A DNA stretch of 43,532 bases from a virus, in IMG/VR virus record IMGVR_UViG_3300012147_000025, positions 1-43,532 of that record, one strand, 5' to 3'. The stretch's first letter is position 1. Every line of letters starts with the position of its first letter. The translations under genes were made by a program, and so were the position numbers. The notes beneath the pieces are model-generated. The model did not search any database. It was not told the DNA's origin and saw only the letters and a list, made by a program, of their open reading frames with translations. Shown here one piece after another: positions 1-8,186 of the stretch.

Positions 1-43
1 GTATTAAATAAGTATTAAATAAGTATTAAATAAGTATTAAATA
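1..43. repeat. Left-end 11-bp tandem repeat array
   Basis: Four head-to-tail copies of GTATTAAATAA, the last one missing its final base. The same 43 bases close the window at 43490-43532, so the two ends are identical over this length. The array runs on into an almost purely A/T stretch to about position 80. This could be a short terminal redundancy or the overlap left when a circular or permuted genome was linearised. A related four-unit array lies at 27123-27166. Confidence 0.9.
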
Positions 44-80
44 TAATTAAATATAATTAAGTTAAATAAAAATAATTAAG

Positions 81-135
81 TATTGTATAAATCTTCCTAG
101 AATGTTCCTAGGATGTTTGTATACAATACCTAGGA
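81..135 (+). promoter_or_regulatory. Long inverted repeat that can mask the first ribosome-binding site
   Basis: TATTGTATA (81-89) pairs perfectly with TATACAATA (120-128). Inside, TCCTAG (95-100) pairs with CTAGGA (108-113) around a 7-nt loop. A second CTAGGA at 130-135 contains the Shine-Dalgarno AGGA of the gene at 142, so TCCTAG could pair with either copy. The outer arm also contains a -10-like TATAAA (86-91, with a poor -35), so the element may be a DNA operator, an RNA hairpin, or both. Pairing is seen in the sequence; function is inferred. Confidence 0.55.
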
Positions 136-141
136 ACTAAA

Positions 142-321
142 ATGAAATTAGATAAATATGAAAATCAATTCGTAAGTATTGATAAGCATCAAGGATTCGT
201 AGAACACATCGAACACGTAGACGATGATTCGGTTGTAGTTGTACTAGATACACTAGACGACCAGTTCGTAACTATCTATCCTGTGTATGAGCAACAAATT
301 AAATTTTCGAGAGTACATTAA
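142..321 (+). CDS. Small acidic protein of unknown function, first gene of the rightward block
   Basis: A 59-residue open frame starts at ATG 142, six bases after AGGA (132-135). Its stop TAA (319-321) shares a base with the ATG of the next gene, the usual coupled spacing in this genome. The product has a charged N-terminal half (DKYENQF, EHIEHVDDD) and a beta-prone stretch SVVVVLDTLDDQFVTIYPV, with no signal peptide or membrane segment. I do not recognise the family. Its position behind the terminal inverted repeat suggests regulated expression. Confidence 0.7.
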   Translation: MKLDKYENQFVSIDKHQGFVEHIEHVDDDSVVVVLDTLDDQFVTIYPVYEQQIKFSRVH

Positions 322-749
322 TGAATCCTTGGACAGCAGTAACAGGCGCTATAGGAAGAATCTTTGAAGGTTGGGTTAAAGTTAAGGTTAGTAAACAAGA
401 AGCTACGTCCGCATACAACCTTAGAGCTTTAACTGGAGAACAAGATTGGGACCTAGAAGCACAACGGGCGGCTAAGTCTTCTTGGAAGGATGAACTGCTT
501 TTAGGTGTATGGTACTCCCCTATGGTTGTGGGTTGGTGGGAGCAAATAGAGCACTTAAACAAAATCACAGGAGTACCAGAAACCTATTGGAGATTTATAG
601 GAGCTAAAGAGTGGGTAAGTTTTATGGATACAATGCCTTATTGGTGGTGGTTCGGAGCCTTTGGTATCCTTTCCGCTACTTATGGTCTAAGATGGTATTT
701 CAACAATCAGCAATTCAATGTAGCAAAACAATTCAAGAAGGGGCCTTAA
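321..749 (+). CDS. Holin-like membrane protein (GTA_holin_3TM-like)
   Basis: A 142-residue protein with the pattern SSWKDE (residues 53-58) just before a hydrophobic segment (59-73, rich in Trp), and a second Trp-rich membrane segment at about 107-121. A charged segment followed by SWKDE and membrane helices is typical of the phage holin family also known from gene transfer agents. Holins open the inner membrane at the end of infection. It sits upstream of the tailspike and terminase genes, whereas in T7 the holin gene lies between the tail fibre and small terminase genes. ATG 321 overlaps the previous stop as TAATG. The family call rests on motif and topology only. Confidence 0.55.
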   Translation: MNPWTAVTGAIGRIFEGWVKVKVSKQEATSAYNLRALTGEQDWDLEAQRAAKSSWKDELLLGVWYSPMVVGWWEQIEHLNKITGVPETYWRFIGAKEWVSFMDTMPYWWWFGAFGILSATYGLRWYFNNQQFNVAKQFKKGP

Positions 750-2617
750 TGCCTAATTACCAAAACCAAACAGTTTCAACAACTCCAGCTATTAATGCAG
801 AACTAGAGAAAATTAAAGTCAGCATTGAGAGCAAGTTAGACCGAGCTCCGATCGACGGACAGCCTAATCAAATGACAGATACGTTAGATATGGACTCTGA
901 ACGTATAATTAATCTGCCTGCCCCTGTATCCTTAACAGAACCCTTACGCCTTCAAGAGTTAAAAACCTTTACCCTCCCTGTAAAGTTAGACGGAACTCCT
1001 GTGTTTGACAACGTAGCTCAAATGAAACTGCAAAACCTTTCTGTAGGGCAAAGGGTATCGCTTACTAGGTATTATGCAGACGGTCCGCTAATTCAAAACC
1101 TAAATTACATAATTACAACAGGCACAGCAGATGGGTTTGTTGACCATACCATTGCAAACGGTAATTTAGCTCAGCTTGTAATATCAGAGTCTTTAAGTAT
1201 TGAGGCGGCAGGTGCAGACCCAACAAACATTAATGACTCATCGCCTAATATTAATGCCGCGATTGTTAAGTATCCAAAAGTAACTGCCGGAGATGGTGTT
1301 TTTAAATGCCTCTCTGACATCAACGGGGTTTCTCGGCACTCCTTAACAGGTTGCCCTTCCACGGAATTTAGAATAGCCGCTTCAGGTATTAACCTTTTTA
1401 ATTTGTTTGAATGTTTGTATTTTGTAGTTTCGGATATTAGCATTGTATTTGATGTTGATAATGCTGTTGCTATTAAGTTGTTTAGTAATGGAGGTACATC
1501 TACCCAACTAAATAAATTCTATAACATAAATGTTGAGGGAGCAGGTAGACCCGGTACAATATCCGTGTTTTTTCAAAGTGTAGCTTTCACTAATCAGTTT
1601 TATTCATGTAACTTTTTTAGAACAGCTTTTGGAATTATATTTGGAGAAGTGGGTGTTGCGGGTAACGCAGTAAACGCTAATCATTTTTATGGATGTGAGG
1701 TTAGGCACAATCAAGCAGACTTAGATTCAAAAAGTCCAGTGATACATAGAGGTGGGGATAATAACGGGTTTATTGGAGGTGTAATTGAAAATTGGAGAGA
1801 GGCCATAACAGTAGACGGTGGGTCTTTCTTTTTAAATAAGGTTTATTTAGAAGGCTTTAACTCTGCAACCGCAATGATTTTAAACGGTGGAAACCTCAGA
1901 CTTGATGGATGCTTCAGGTCTAACAGTGTTTTTGTAAATGGTGGAAAAGAGTTAACAATTATAGACCCTGATTTAATGGCAACGCCTGAATGGAATGAAA
2001 ATTTTCCAATGATACAGTACAGGGCTGACGTTAACACTAGACTAACGCTAATATCAAATTCAAATGTAGCAGACACTGGTTTTTTACACAGAGCTGGGCA
2101 ATGGAGAAATAGTTCAGGTGGATGGGCAAACAGAACCTCAGTAAATGAGCGTGTTTCTTGGCTCCCCTCTATCTTTAATATTCGCTTATCCTCAGATAGA
2201 GAAAATGTTACAGGAGATGGCGAAACCTACACTGTAAATTTTGGAAGTAACAAAGAGTTTGATTACAACCTTGAAACTGACAATAACGGTATCTTTACCG
2301 CAAAGCAATGTGGTATTTGGGAATTAAAAACCAATATTACGCTTGGTGGACTTGAGGCTGGCGATATAGTAAAAGCTTCAATTAAAACTACAGGTAGAGA
2401 CTATTATGTTATAAGACAATCCTTGTCTGCTAACGATTTTTTTACAGGAGGGCAATATACAATAACAGGTACGTGCCTTGCACTTATGAACGTGGGGAAT
2501 ACAGCAAGGGTTACTTTGCAGGTTATAAAGGCAACTCCAGCAACCACTATAGACGTAATAAGAGGAAATGCAGTGGATGCCTTTACTTCCTTTAGCGGCT
2601 CAATAGTTAGGGGTTAA
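749..2617 (+). CDS. Tailspike or tail fibre protein with beta-helix body
   Basis: 622 residues from ATG 749, which overlaps the holin stop (TAATG); an in-frame upstream extension to 611 lies inside the holin gene and is discarded. Residues about 1-80 carry the phage tail-adaptor signature (ESKLDR, pNQMTDTLDMDSERIINLPAPV, TEPLRLQEL in short pieces). The middle is Gly/Asn-rich with short repeated strands (NNGFIGGVIENW, GGSFFLNKVYLEG, GGNLRLDGCF), as in right-handed beta-helix tailspikes. The last about 140 residues resemble a C1q/TNF-like trimer cap (TYTVNFGS, GIWELKTNI, SGSIVRG). It probably binds or cleaves a surface glycan; no catalytic residues could be assigned. Confidence 0.8.
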   Translation: MPNYQNQTVSTTPAINAELEKIKVSIESKLDRAPIDGQPNQMTDTLDMDSERIINLPAPVSLTEPLRLQELKTFTLPVKLDGTPVFDNVAQMKLQNLSVGQRVSLTRYYADGPLIQNLNYIITTGTADGFVDHTIANGNLAQLVISESLSIEAAGADPTNINDSSPNINAAIVKYPKVTAGDGVFKCLSDINGVSRHSLTGCPSTEFRIAASGINLFNLFECLYFVVSDISIVFDVDNAVAIKLFSNGGTSTQLNKFYNINVEGAGRPGTISVFFQSVAFTNQFYSCNFFRTAFGIIFGEVGVAGNAVNANHFYGCEVRHNQADLDSKSPVIHRGGDNNGFIGGVIENWREAITVDGGSFFLNKVYLEGFNSATAMILNGGNLRLDGCFRSNSVFVNGGKELTIIDPDLMATPEWNENFPMIQYRADVNTRLTLISNSNVADTGFLHRAGQWRNSSGGWANRTSVNERVSWLPSIFNIRLSSDRENVTGDGETYTVNFGSNKEFDYNLETDNNGIFTAKQCGIWELKTNITLGGLEAGDIVKASIKTTGRDYYVIRQSLSANDFFTGGQYTITGTCLALMNVGNTARVTLQVIKATPATTIDVIRGNAVDAFTSFSGSIVRG

Positions 2618-2647
2618 GAAAAACATTGTTTAAAAAAGGTTACTACT

Positions 2648-2728
2648 ATGAAAGCACCAAAAAGAAAACCATCACCTAAACCGAACAGCAAAGCGCCTGC
2701 AAAAAAGAAAAGCAAAAAGGGTATGTAA
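2648..2728 (+). CDS. Tiny Lys/Pro-rich basic peptide (26 residues)
   Basis: ATG 2648 follows an AAAAAAGG ribosome site at 2632-2639, and the stop TAA (2726-2728) overlaps the next ATG. The product begins MKAPKRKPSPKPNSKAPA and ends KKKSKKGM. It has no acidic residue and no hydrophobic segment. It could be a DNA-associated or packaged peptide, or a substrate for the ligases in this genome. Support comes from context and translational coupling only; no family is recognised. Confidence 0.55.
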   Translation: MKAPKRKPSPKPNSKAPAKKKSKKGM

Positions 2729-3207
2729 TGGACTACAAAGCAGAAAACGGAATACAACTAACACAAGGGTTGTTTTACGAGTTCAATAACCTAGAGGCTC
2801 CGTTTACTCTTAGGTCAGTTGATTACACATCGAAACGTGGAAATACTTACACCAGTGTTGCTAAGATTTTTATTGAGTCTGTAGACGAGTACGAAGCGGC
2901 TATTACAATTTTAGGTAGTTGGGAACACTGGGAAAAACTTTGCAATCTTTCTTGGTTTACAGAGGGATACACTACATCAACCGGTATGGTATATGGAGGG
3001 CTTAATAACTGGCGTAATCAAATGAAACTGAGAGATGAATCTTTAGCTAAGTCTCAGTTAATAGACCAAGTTAAAACTGGCAATGTAGCCGCAAGCAGAT
3101 ACCTTCACGAAATCAGCACTAAACATAAAGCAGGGAGGCCTAAAAAGGTCTCTGCCCCTGCGGAGGTAGTAGATATTGCAAAATTAATGAAAGGTGTTAG
3201 AAAGTGA
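2728..3207 (+). CDS. Probable terminase small subunit
   Basis: A 159-residue protein placed two genes before the terminase ATPase, as in T7. The N-terminal half is mixed alpha/beta (residues about 1-95). The C-terminal part contains a helical segment (SRYLHEISTKH) followed by KAGRPKK, a basic linker seen near the end of many small-terminase proteins in podoviruses, and a short C-terminal helix. In this role it would recognise phage DNA and load the large subunit. Identification rests mainly on position and the AGRPKK motif, so it is moderate. The start overlaps the previous stop as TAATG. Confidence 0.5.
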   Translation: MDYKAENGIQLTQGLFYEFNNLEAPFTLRSVDYTSKRGNTYTSVAKIFIESVDEYEAAITILGSWEHWEKLCNLSWFTEGYTTSTGMVYGGLNNWRNQMKLRDESLAKSQLIDQVKTGNVAASRYLHEISTKHKAGRPKKVSAPAEVVDIAKLMKGVRK

Positions 3208-3560
3208 ATGAAACCGAATTTGTAACCTTTGTACTTAAGTTCCTCTGGCTTCCCCTTATAGGGGCGGCCAGTTGGATAACCAAGAGTTATTTCGATAAGC
3301 TAGACAAAAGATTAACGCAGGCCGAGCAAAGCGAAAAAACTCTTAGAGATAAAATAGTGAGCTTGGAAATGGAACTAACTAAAAATTATTACGACAAAAT
3401 TGAAATTAAAGAACACATTGTTGAACCTTTTCAGTTAAGTTTAGCTGAAACTAAAGGGGAATTAAAAGCGTTTTCAGCTATTTTAGCCAGCATACACAAA
3501 GACCTTGGAATAATTAAATTTCGCCTTGGCGAGGGAAGAGAGTCAAAGAATGAGCAATAA
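3204..3560 (+). CDS. Membrane-anchored coiled-coil protein, spanin (Rz-like) candidate
   Basis: 118 residues with a GTG start at 3204 that forms GTGA with the previous stop; AAAGG lies 10 bases upstream. One N-terminal membrane segment (residues about 6-27, FVTFVLKFLWLPLIGAASWI) is followed by a long charged coiled coil (30-70) and further helices. In T7 the Rz-type spanin lies exactly between the small and large terminase genes, and an N-anchored coiled coil fits an inner-membrane spanin. I found no embedded or adjacent Rz1-like lipoprotein gene, so other roles are possible. Confidence 0.4.
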   Translation: MNETEFVTFVLKFLWLPLIGAASWITKSYFDKLDKRLTQAEQSEKTLRDKIVSLEMELTKNYYDKIEIKEHIVEPFQLSLAETKGELKAFSAILASIHKDLGIIKFRLGEGRESKNEQ

Positions 3561-5154
3561 GCAATACAGACTAGAGTGTGAAAACGATTTATTTACTTAC
3601 GCTCAAGTTATGTTTCCTAAAAGGTATTTTGGAGATGTACACCAAGATATGTTTATGTTTTTTCAGCGTTCTTTAGAAAAAGCAATCCTTACAGGTGAAG
3701 GAGATAATGCTTCAGCTTTAATTCCTAGAGATCATCAAAAGTCTTTTTGTATAGCTGTAGCCTGTTCTTGGGCTATTACTAAGTTCCCTTGGTTTACTGT
3801 TACTTACGTAAGTAGTAACCCTACACTAGCGGATAGACAACTTACAGTTATCCAAAACATCTTTAAAGGGGAAACACACAGAGCGTTATGGCCTGAGATG
3901 TTGAACTACGAGCTTAGCGCTAGAACAAGAAAAATGGAACACAAGCCTACAGGGACATGGACTAAGAGCGAAATTGCGGTAGACCACCCTGAACGCCCTA
4001 AGTCAGAAAAAGACCCGACAATATCGGCTACCTCTGCTAAAAGTACAAACACTGGTGCTCACTACAAAATGTGCATTTTTGATGACTTAGTTACAAACGA
4101 AAATTATTCATCTGCAACGGAACGTGAGGCTATAAGGGAAGTATACCAAAGTTACGCAAGTATTGCCACAACAGGCAGTATTAAGTGGATGGTAGGCACA
4201 AGATACGGAGACAACGACCTGTATGCAGACCTTCAAGAAAAAACACACACAGTGTACAACGAAGAAGGTACACCTATAGAGGAAAGACCTCTTTGGCAGT
4301 GGTTTGAAAGGGTTGTAGAAAACAGTTTAAAAAAAGATGGTTCTGGAATTTTTACTTGGCCTAGACAAAAAATGCCTGACGGTAACTGGTATGGTTTTAA
4401 TCAAAACGAATTAGCTAAAAAGAAAGCAGAAGCTTTTAACTTAGAACTGTATTACGCTCAGTATTACAACGACCCCAATGCGGCTGACGTAGACAACATC
4501 AGTGCTGAACACTTTATGTATATCAACCAGCAACTCTTAGAAAACAAATCAGGCAAGTGGCATTACGCTGACAAACCTTTAAAACTGAATGCTGGCATGG
4601 ATTTAGCGTTTTCTGAGGGAAGTGGAAACAAAAGAGTTAAAAGAGATTACACGGCTATCGCTGTTACTGCGTTTGACTCTGAGGGGTATTTGTACATATT
4701 GGACCTTAGAAGGTTTCAAACTGCACAGGCTGAAACATACTACACTCACCTTAAGGAGCTTTGGGATTATTGGTCCTTTCCCGAGGTAACAGTGGAAACA
4801 AACGTAGGAGGCAAGGTTATAGCTAACTTTTTAACAGCTTCTCTTAGACAAGATGGTGTACCTCTAATTGTTAACCATCAACATAAAAACCAAATGTCTC
4901 AATCTAAAGAAGAACGTAACTTACAGTTGTTTAACTCCTTGTATAAAACTAAAAGTGTTTACCACACTAAAGGTGGGTACACTAAAGACTTCGAAGAGGA
5001 ACTAAGGTTAACAAGACCGCCTCACGACGATTTAAAAGATGCTGTGTTTATGGCAGTAAGCACTGGTAAAAGGGCTGCAAAGTCTCGCCCCTCAATTAGA
5101 AGCAGTAATGTAGTAAACATAAGTAGATTTGGAAAAGGTAGAAGAAGAGCATGA
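3550..5154 (+). CDS. terL: Terminase large subunit (packaging ATPase and nuclease)
   Basis: 534 residues from ATG 3550, after a purine-rich GAGGGAAGAGAG site; the in-frame extension to 3526 starts before this site. Residues 59-65 (PRDHQKS) are the non-canonical Walker A of T7-type terminases. CIFDDL (175-180) is Walker B with acidic residues. The RNase H-like nuclease shows Asp351 (AGMDLAFSEG), Glu416 (VTVETNVGG) and the acidic set in PPHDDLKDAV (490-499). It pumps genome DNA into the prohead through the portal encoded next door and cuts it. It overlaps the previous gene by 11 bases and the portal gene by ATGA. Confidence 0.93.
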   Translation: MSNKQYRLECENDLFTYAQVMFPKRYFGDVHQDMFMFFQRSLEKAILTGEGDNASALIPRDHQKSFCIAVACSWAITKFPWFTVTYVSSNPTLADRQLTVIQNIFKGETHRALWPEMLNYELSARTRKMEHKPTGTWTKSEIAVDHPERPKSEKDPTISATSAKSTNTGAHYKMCIFDDLVTNENYSSATEREAIREVYQSYASIATTGSIKWMVGTRYGDNDLYADLQEKTHTVYNEEGTPIEERPLWQWFERVVENSLKKDGSGIFTWPRQKMPDGNWYGFNQNELAKKKAEAFNLELYYAQYYNDPNAADVDNISAEHFMYINQQLLENKSGKWHYADKPLKLNAGMDLAFSEGSGNKRVKRDYTAIAVTAFDSEGYLYILDLRRFQTAQAETYYTHLKELWDYWSFPEVTVETNVGGKVIANFLTASLRQDGVPLIVNHQHKNQMSQSKEERNLQLFNSLYKTKSVYHTKGGYTKDFEEELRLTRPPHDDLKDAVFMAVSTGKRAAKSRPSIRSSNVVNISRFGKGRRRA

Positions 5155-6887
5155 CACGACCAGTTAACTTCACAGATTATAGCTCAAGCAAGTTAGTAGC
5201 TACGGCTATTTCAGGCTTTTGGAGCCAATACAATAACTCCAGGGTTAAAGCTTTAGACAATTGGAAAGAGGTAGACCTGTACAGGTTTGCTACAGACACT
5301 CGTGATTTAAAAGGTGGCAATAACTTTGATCACAGTATGCACACCCCGGCTGTTCACATGATTGATGAAAAGCTTGGAAGCATCTTAAACGCTACAGCTT
5401 TTCCACACGAAGATTGGTTAGGGTGGGAGCCACTAGACCGTACAGGTATTTCTAAAGACAAACGGGATAAGGTATTAGCTTACCTTAAAAAGATTCATTC
5501 CTTAACAGGCTTTACTCGTATAGGTAAAAAGTCTTTAGATGATTTACGTGCTTACGGTAACGCTTTTTTACAAACAGCGATGGTTGACGAGAGTAAGGTT
5601 GTAGATGGACAAGTTGTAGCAGGCTACATAGGCCCTAAAACGCACCGTATCAGCCCGTACGACATTATCTTTGATCCGACAGCCCCTAGCTTTGATGACA
5701 GTTTTAAAATCGTTAGACAGCGAATGACGGTCGGTGAGTTCGCAAGGTTTGCTAAGAACTTCCCTGAAAGTGTAGATCAGGAAGTAGTTAAGGGTATTTT
5801 ACTGAGAAGAACAGGAACCGGAGACAGTGTTACAAGCAATGATTACTTCAAAGATGCACAGTTCACTGCTCAAGGCTTTGATTCTTTAACAAGCTACTTT
5901 CGTTCAGGATACGTAGATTTGTTGTTCTTTTACGGCAGTATTTTTGACGAAGCTTCTTTAGAAGTTATAGACGACAGATGTATTATTATAGCCGATTACG
6001 GGGACGTTGTAAGTAACTACAGTTGCCCTGAGTCACGTATACGTAAAGGTGGATGGAAGGAACGTGGCGATAACCTGTGGTCACAAGGACCTCTTGAACC
6101 TATTATTGGTTTGAACTACATGATTAACCACAGACAAAATGCTAAGAACGATGCTATAGATCGAATGATTAATCCTGATGAGCTGTACATAGGCGAACCT
6201 GAGATTATTTATGACGACAGTACAGGCCGTAGAGAGATCTGGGCCCCTGTAGGTGGAGACGCTAGAGACATAGCTCCAGATAGCTCAACGTTATCTTTTA
6301 ACACAGAGATTGAACTTATTCAACAAGATATTGTCCAATCAGTAGGACTGCCTTCAGATGTCCTAGGTTTTAGAAGTCCCGGAGAGAAGACAGCCTTTGA
6401 AGTACAGAATCTTACAGAGGGTGCTTTTAGAGGGTTTATAGATAAAGTAGCTCAGTACGAACAAGACTGTATTGAGAAGGTTATTAAAGACCAAATTGCA
6501 ATAGCTATTCAGAACTTCCAAGCTGTAGCCACTGTCCTTTCAGCCGATAACGATGGCATAAGAACAGTAATGACTGTTACGAAAGAAGACCTTGAAGCTA
6601 ACGCTCAGATACAACCTAGAGGTTCTAGACGTTTTACTCGTATGTTACAACAGTTAGCGGGTATACAAAGTATGTCTCAACTGCATCCAATAATTGCTGG
6701 TCATGTAAACAGTTATAATTTAGCTAAAGCTATATCAGAGTTGTCAGGGCTAGAGGAATACGGTATTATATCTAAGTTCGCGGCAATTGATGAACAAGGT
6801 GAAGCAGAGAAACGTTCTATGTTAGTACAACAAGACTTGGTTCAGAGTATGGAGCAAGAGACACCTACTGAGATGGGAATGGAATAA
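5151..6887 (+). CDS. Portal protein (head-tail connector)
   Basis: 578 residues, near the T7 portal length (about 536). The N-terminal region (FWSQYNNSRVKALDNWKEV), the wing region with GFTRIGKKSLDDLRAYGNAF, and the stem/crown segment with INPDELYIGEP and LGFRSPGEKTAFEVQNL are typical of T7-type podovirus portals. A polar C-terminal tail follows. The protein forms the 12-fold ring through which the terminase packs DNA and to which the tail adaptor binds. Its ATG overlaps the terminase stop (ATGA). Confidence 0.93.
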   Translation: MTRPVNFTDYSSSKLVATAISGFWSQYNNSRVKALDNWKEVDLYRFATDTRDLKGGNNFDHSMHTPAVHMIDEKLGSILNATAFPHEDWLGWEPLDRTGISKDKRDKVLAYLKKIHSLTGFTRIGKKSLDDLRAYGNAFLQTAMVDESKVVDGQVVAGYIGPKTHRISPYDIIFDPTAPSFDDSFKIVRQRMTVGEFARFAKNFPESVDQEVVKGILLRRTGTGDSVTSNDYFKDAQFTAQGFDSLTSYFRSGYVDLLFFYGSIFDEASLEVIDDRCIIIADYGDVVSNYSCPESRIRKGGWKERGDNLWSQGPLEPIIGLNYMINHRQNAKNDAIDRMINPDELYIGEPEIIYDDSTGRREIWAPVGGDARDIAPDSSTLSFNTEIELIQQDIVQSVGLPSDVLGFRSPGEKTAFEVQNLTEGAFRGFIDKVAQYEQDCIEKVIKDQIAIAIQNFQAVATVLSADNDGIRTVMTVTKEDLEANAQIQPRGSRRFTRMLQQLAGIQSMSQLHPIIAGHVNSYNLAKAISELSGLEEYGIISKFAAIDEQGEAEKRSMLVQQDLVQSMEQETPTEMGME

Positions 6888-7168
6888 TGAAAACAAAAAT
6901 ACCTGCAAGCTTAGTTTCTGTTTTTTCAAGAGAGCAGGATGCAAAACAAAAAAGCGATTTAATAAAACAATACAAGGACTGGCAAGAGAGTCGGTTCAGT
7001 AAAGCACATTATGATTACTTATGCAAGGAGCACGATAAATTAATTAACGAATACATTAACATGAGTTGGACTACTAAATTTCTTAGATCAGTCTTCCTTA
7101 CAGAAAACAAAGCTAAGCTTGAAGTAATCAAGAAGCTAAAAGAAACATTCAGATGCGAGACAATGTAA
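6887..7168 (+). CDS. Small helical protein of unknown function between portal and scaffold
   Basis: 93 residues, Lys-rich and predominantly helical (SREQDAKQKSDLIKQYKDW, AKLEVIKKLKETFRCE). There is no membrane segment or known motif. TAATG junctions on both sides show it belongs to the head gene operon. It might be an assembly cofactor, but nothing specific can be claimed. Confidence 0.75.
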   Translation: MKTKIPASLVSVFSREQDAKQKSDLIKQYKDWQESRFSKAHYDYLCKEHDKLINEYINMSWTTKFLRSVFLTENKAKLEVIKKLKETFRCETM

Positions 7169-7419
7169 TGGCGTATACAAAAGACACTACAAAAGTTACT
7201 CAAGCAAGTTTAGACGAAGCACACGTCCCTACTGGTCTTAAAAATAATGGGGCTTTTTTCGAAAAAGATAAAGAGGGTAGAGAAAGAGTAGCTGGAGTAG
7301 ACGGCACTACAGGTGCAGGTCAATCTGCAAGTAGCGCAGAAAAACGAAAAGCCGCTTCTAATAAAAAAGACATGCAAATAAAAGAACGAAGCAGAAAATC
7401 AAAATCTAAAAAGAAATAG
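7168..7419 (+). CDS. Small protein with strongly basic C-terminus
   Basis: 83 residues when started at ATG 7168, which shares a base with the previous stop TAA; an upstream in-frame ATG at 7153 would add five residues but lies inside the previous gene. The first half is neutral (TGLKNNGAFFEKDKEG), the middle is Gly/Ser-rich (TTGAGQSASSAEKR), and the end is Lys/Arg-rich (KERSRKSKSKKK). It sits just before the scaffold gene. Function unknown; a nucleic-acid-binding tail is likely. Confidence 0.7.
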   Translation: MAYTKDTTKVTQASLDEAHVPTGLKNNGAFFEKDKEGRERVAGVDGTTGAGQSASSAEKRKAASNKKDMQIKERSRKSKSKKK

Positions 7420-7427
7420 GAATTTAT

Positions 7428-8183
7428 ATGGCAGACCAAGGCCAAATGTTTGATGAAAAACCAAAAGAAGATCCGAAACCCACGACTGGTATGTTTACTG
7501 CGGGAGGTAGAGAATACACCGCAGAAGACGCCCAAAAGAAAATCGAAAATGCCGATCAGTTCATTGAAACCCTGAAGACAGAGAAGGGCGATTTAGCTGA
7601 TAAGTACAGTAAAATGGAGATACAGTTGCAAGAGCTAACTTCACGCTTGGACACAAGCCTGAAACTAGAGCAAGCGCTAGAGTCTCAAAAGCAGGTTCCG
7701 CCTGTAGTCGAACAACCAAAGCAGACCAGCCAAGGTGTAGACGAAGACGCTATTTTAAACCGTCTTAGACAAAGCATAGCTAATGAAGGTCAACAGGAAG
7801 TACAAAATACTAACCTAAAGACAAGCATAGAGCAAGCTACTAGGGTACACGGTACAGAGTGGCAAAACAAACTGTTAGATCAAGGACAAGAGTTAGGAAT
7901 GGACAGTGCAGGTATTGAAGCCTTAGCTCGTTCTAACCCTAAAGCTTTTCTTAAGCTCTTTCAGTTAGACACTAAATCAAGTGCCTCTCCATCACCTAAC
8001 GGTGGGTCCTACGTAGGGAATCCTCCTCAAACAAAAGAAGCCCCTAAAAGGGTTATGTTTGGGAGTTCTACAGCAGACTTGGTAGCCCAATGGCGGTACT
8101 CAGGAAAACAAGTTGGTGAAGCTAATGGTTTCGAATACGATCCTAGCATTCATTCAATTAAGAAACAATCTTTAAGGAAATAG
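7428..8183 (+). CDS. Capsid scaffolding protein
   Basis: 251 residues, acidic, with a disordered N-terminus (MADQGQMFDEKPKEDPKP), a coiled-coil region at about 38-85 (ADQFIETLKTEKGDLADKY, QLQELTSRLDTSLKLEQ) and a basic C-terminal segment ending SIKKQSLRK, the usual capsid-binding end of scaffolds. It lies directly before the major capsid gene, as T7 gene 9 precedes gene 10. It guides prohead assembly and then leaves. GGAATT at 7420-7425 provides the ribosome site. Confidence 0.85.
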   Translation: MADQGQMFDEKPKEDPKPTTGMFTAGGREYTAEDAQKKIENADQFIETLKTEKGDLADKYSKMEIQLQELTSRLDTSLKLEQALESQKQVPPVVEQPKQTSQGVDEDAILNRLRQSIANEGQQEVQNTNLKTSIEQATRVHGTEWQNKLLDQGQELGMDSAGIEALARSNPKAFLKLFQLDTKSSASPSPNGGSYVGNPPQTKEAPKRVMFGSSTADLVAQWRYSGKQVGEANGFEYDPSIHSIKKQSLRK

Positions 8184-8186
8184 TAA

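Noticed and set aside
611-748. N-terminal extension of the tailspike frame
   Set aside because: It overlaps the holin-like gene entirely; ATG 749 is coupled to the holin stop and gives the family-typical tail-adaptor start.
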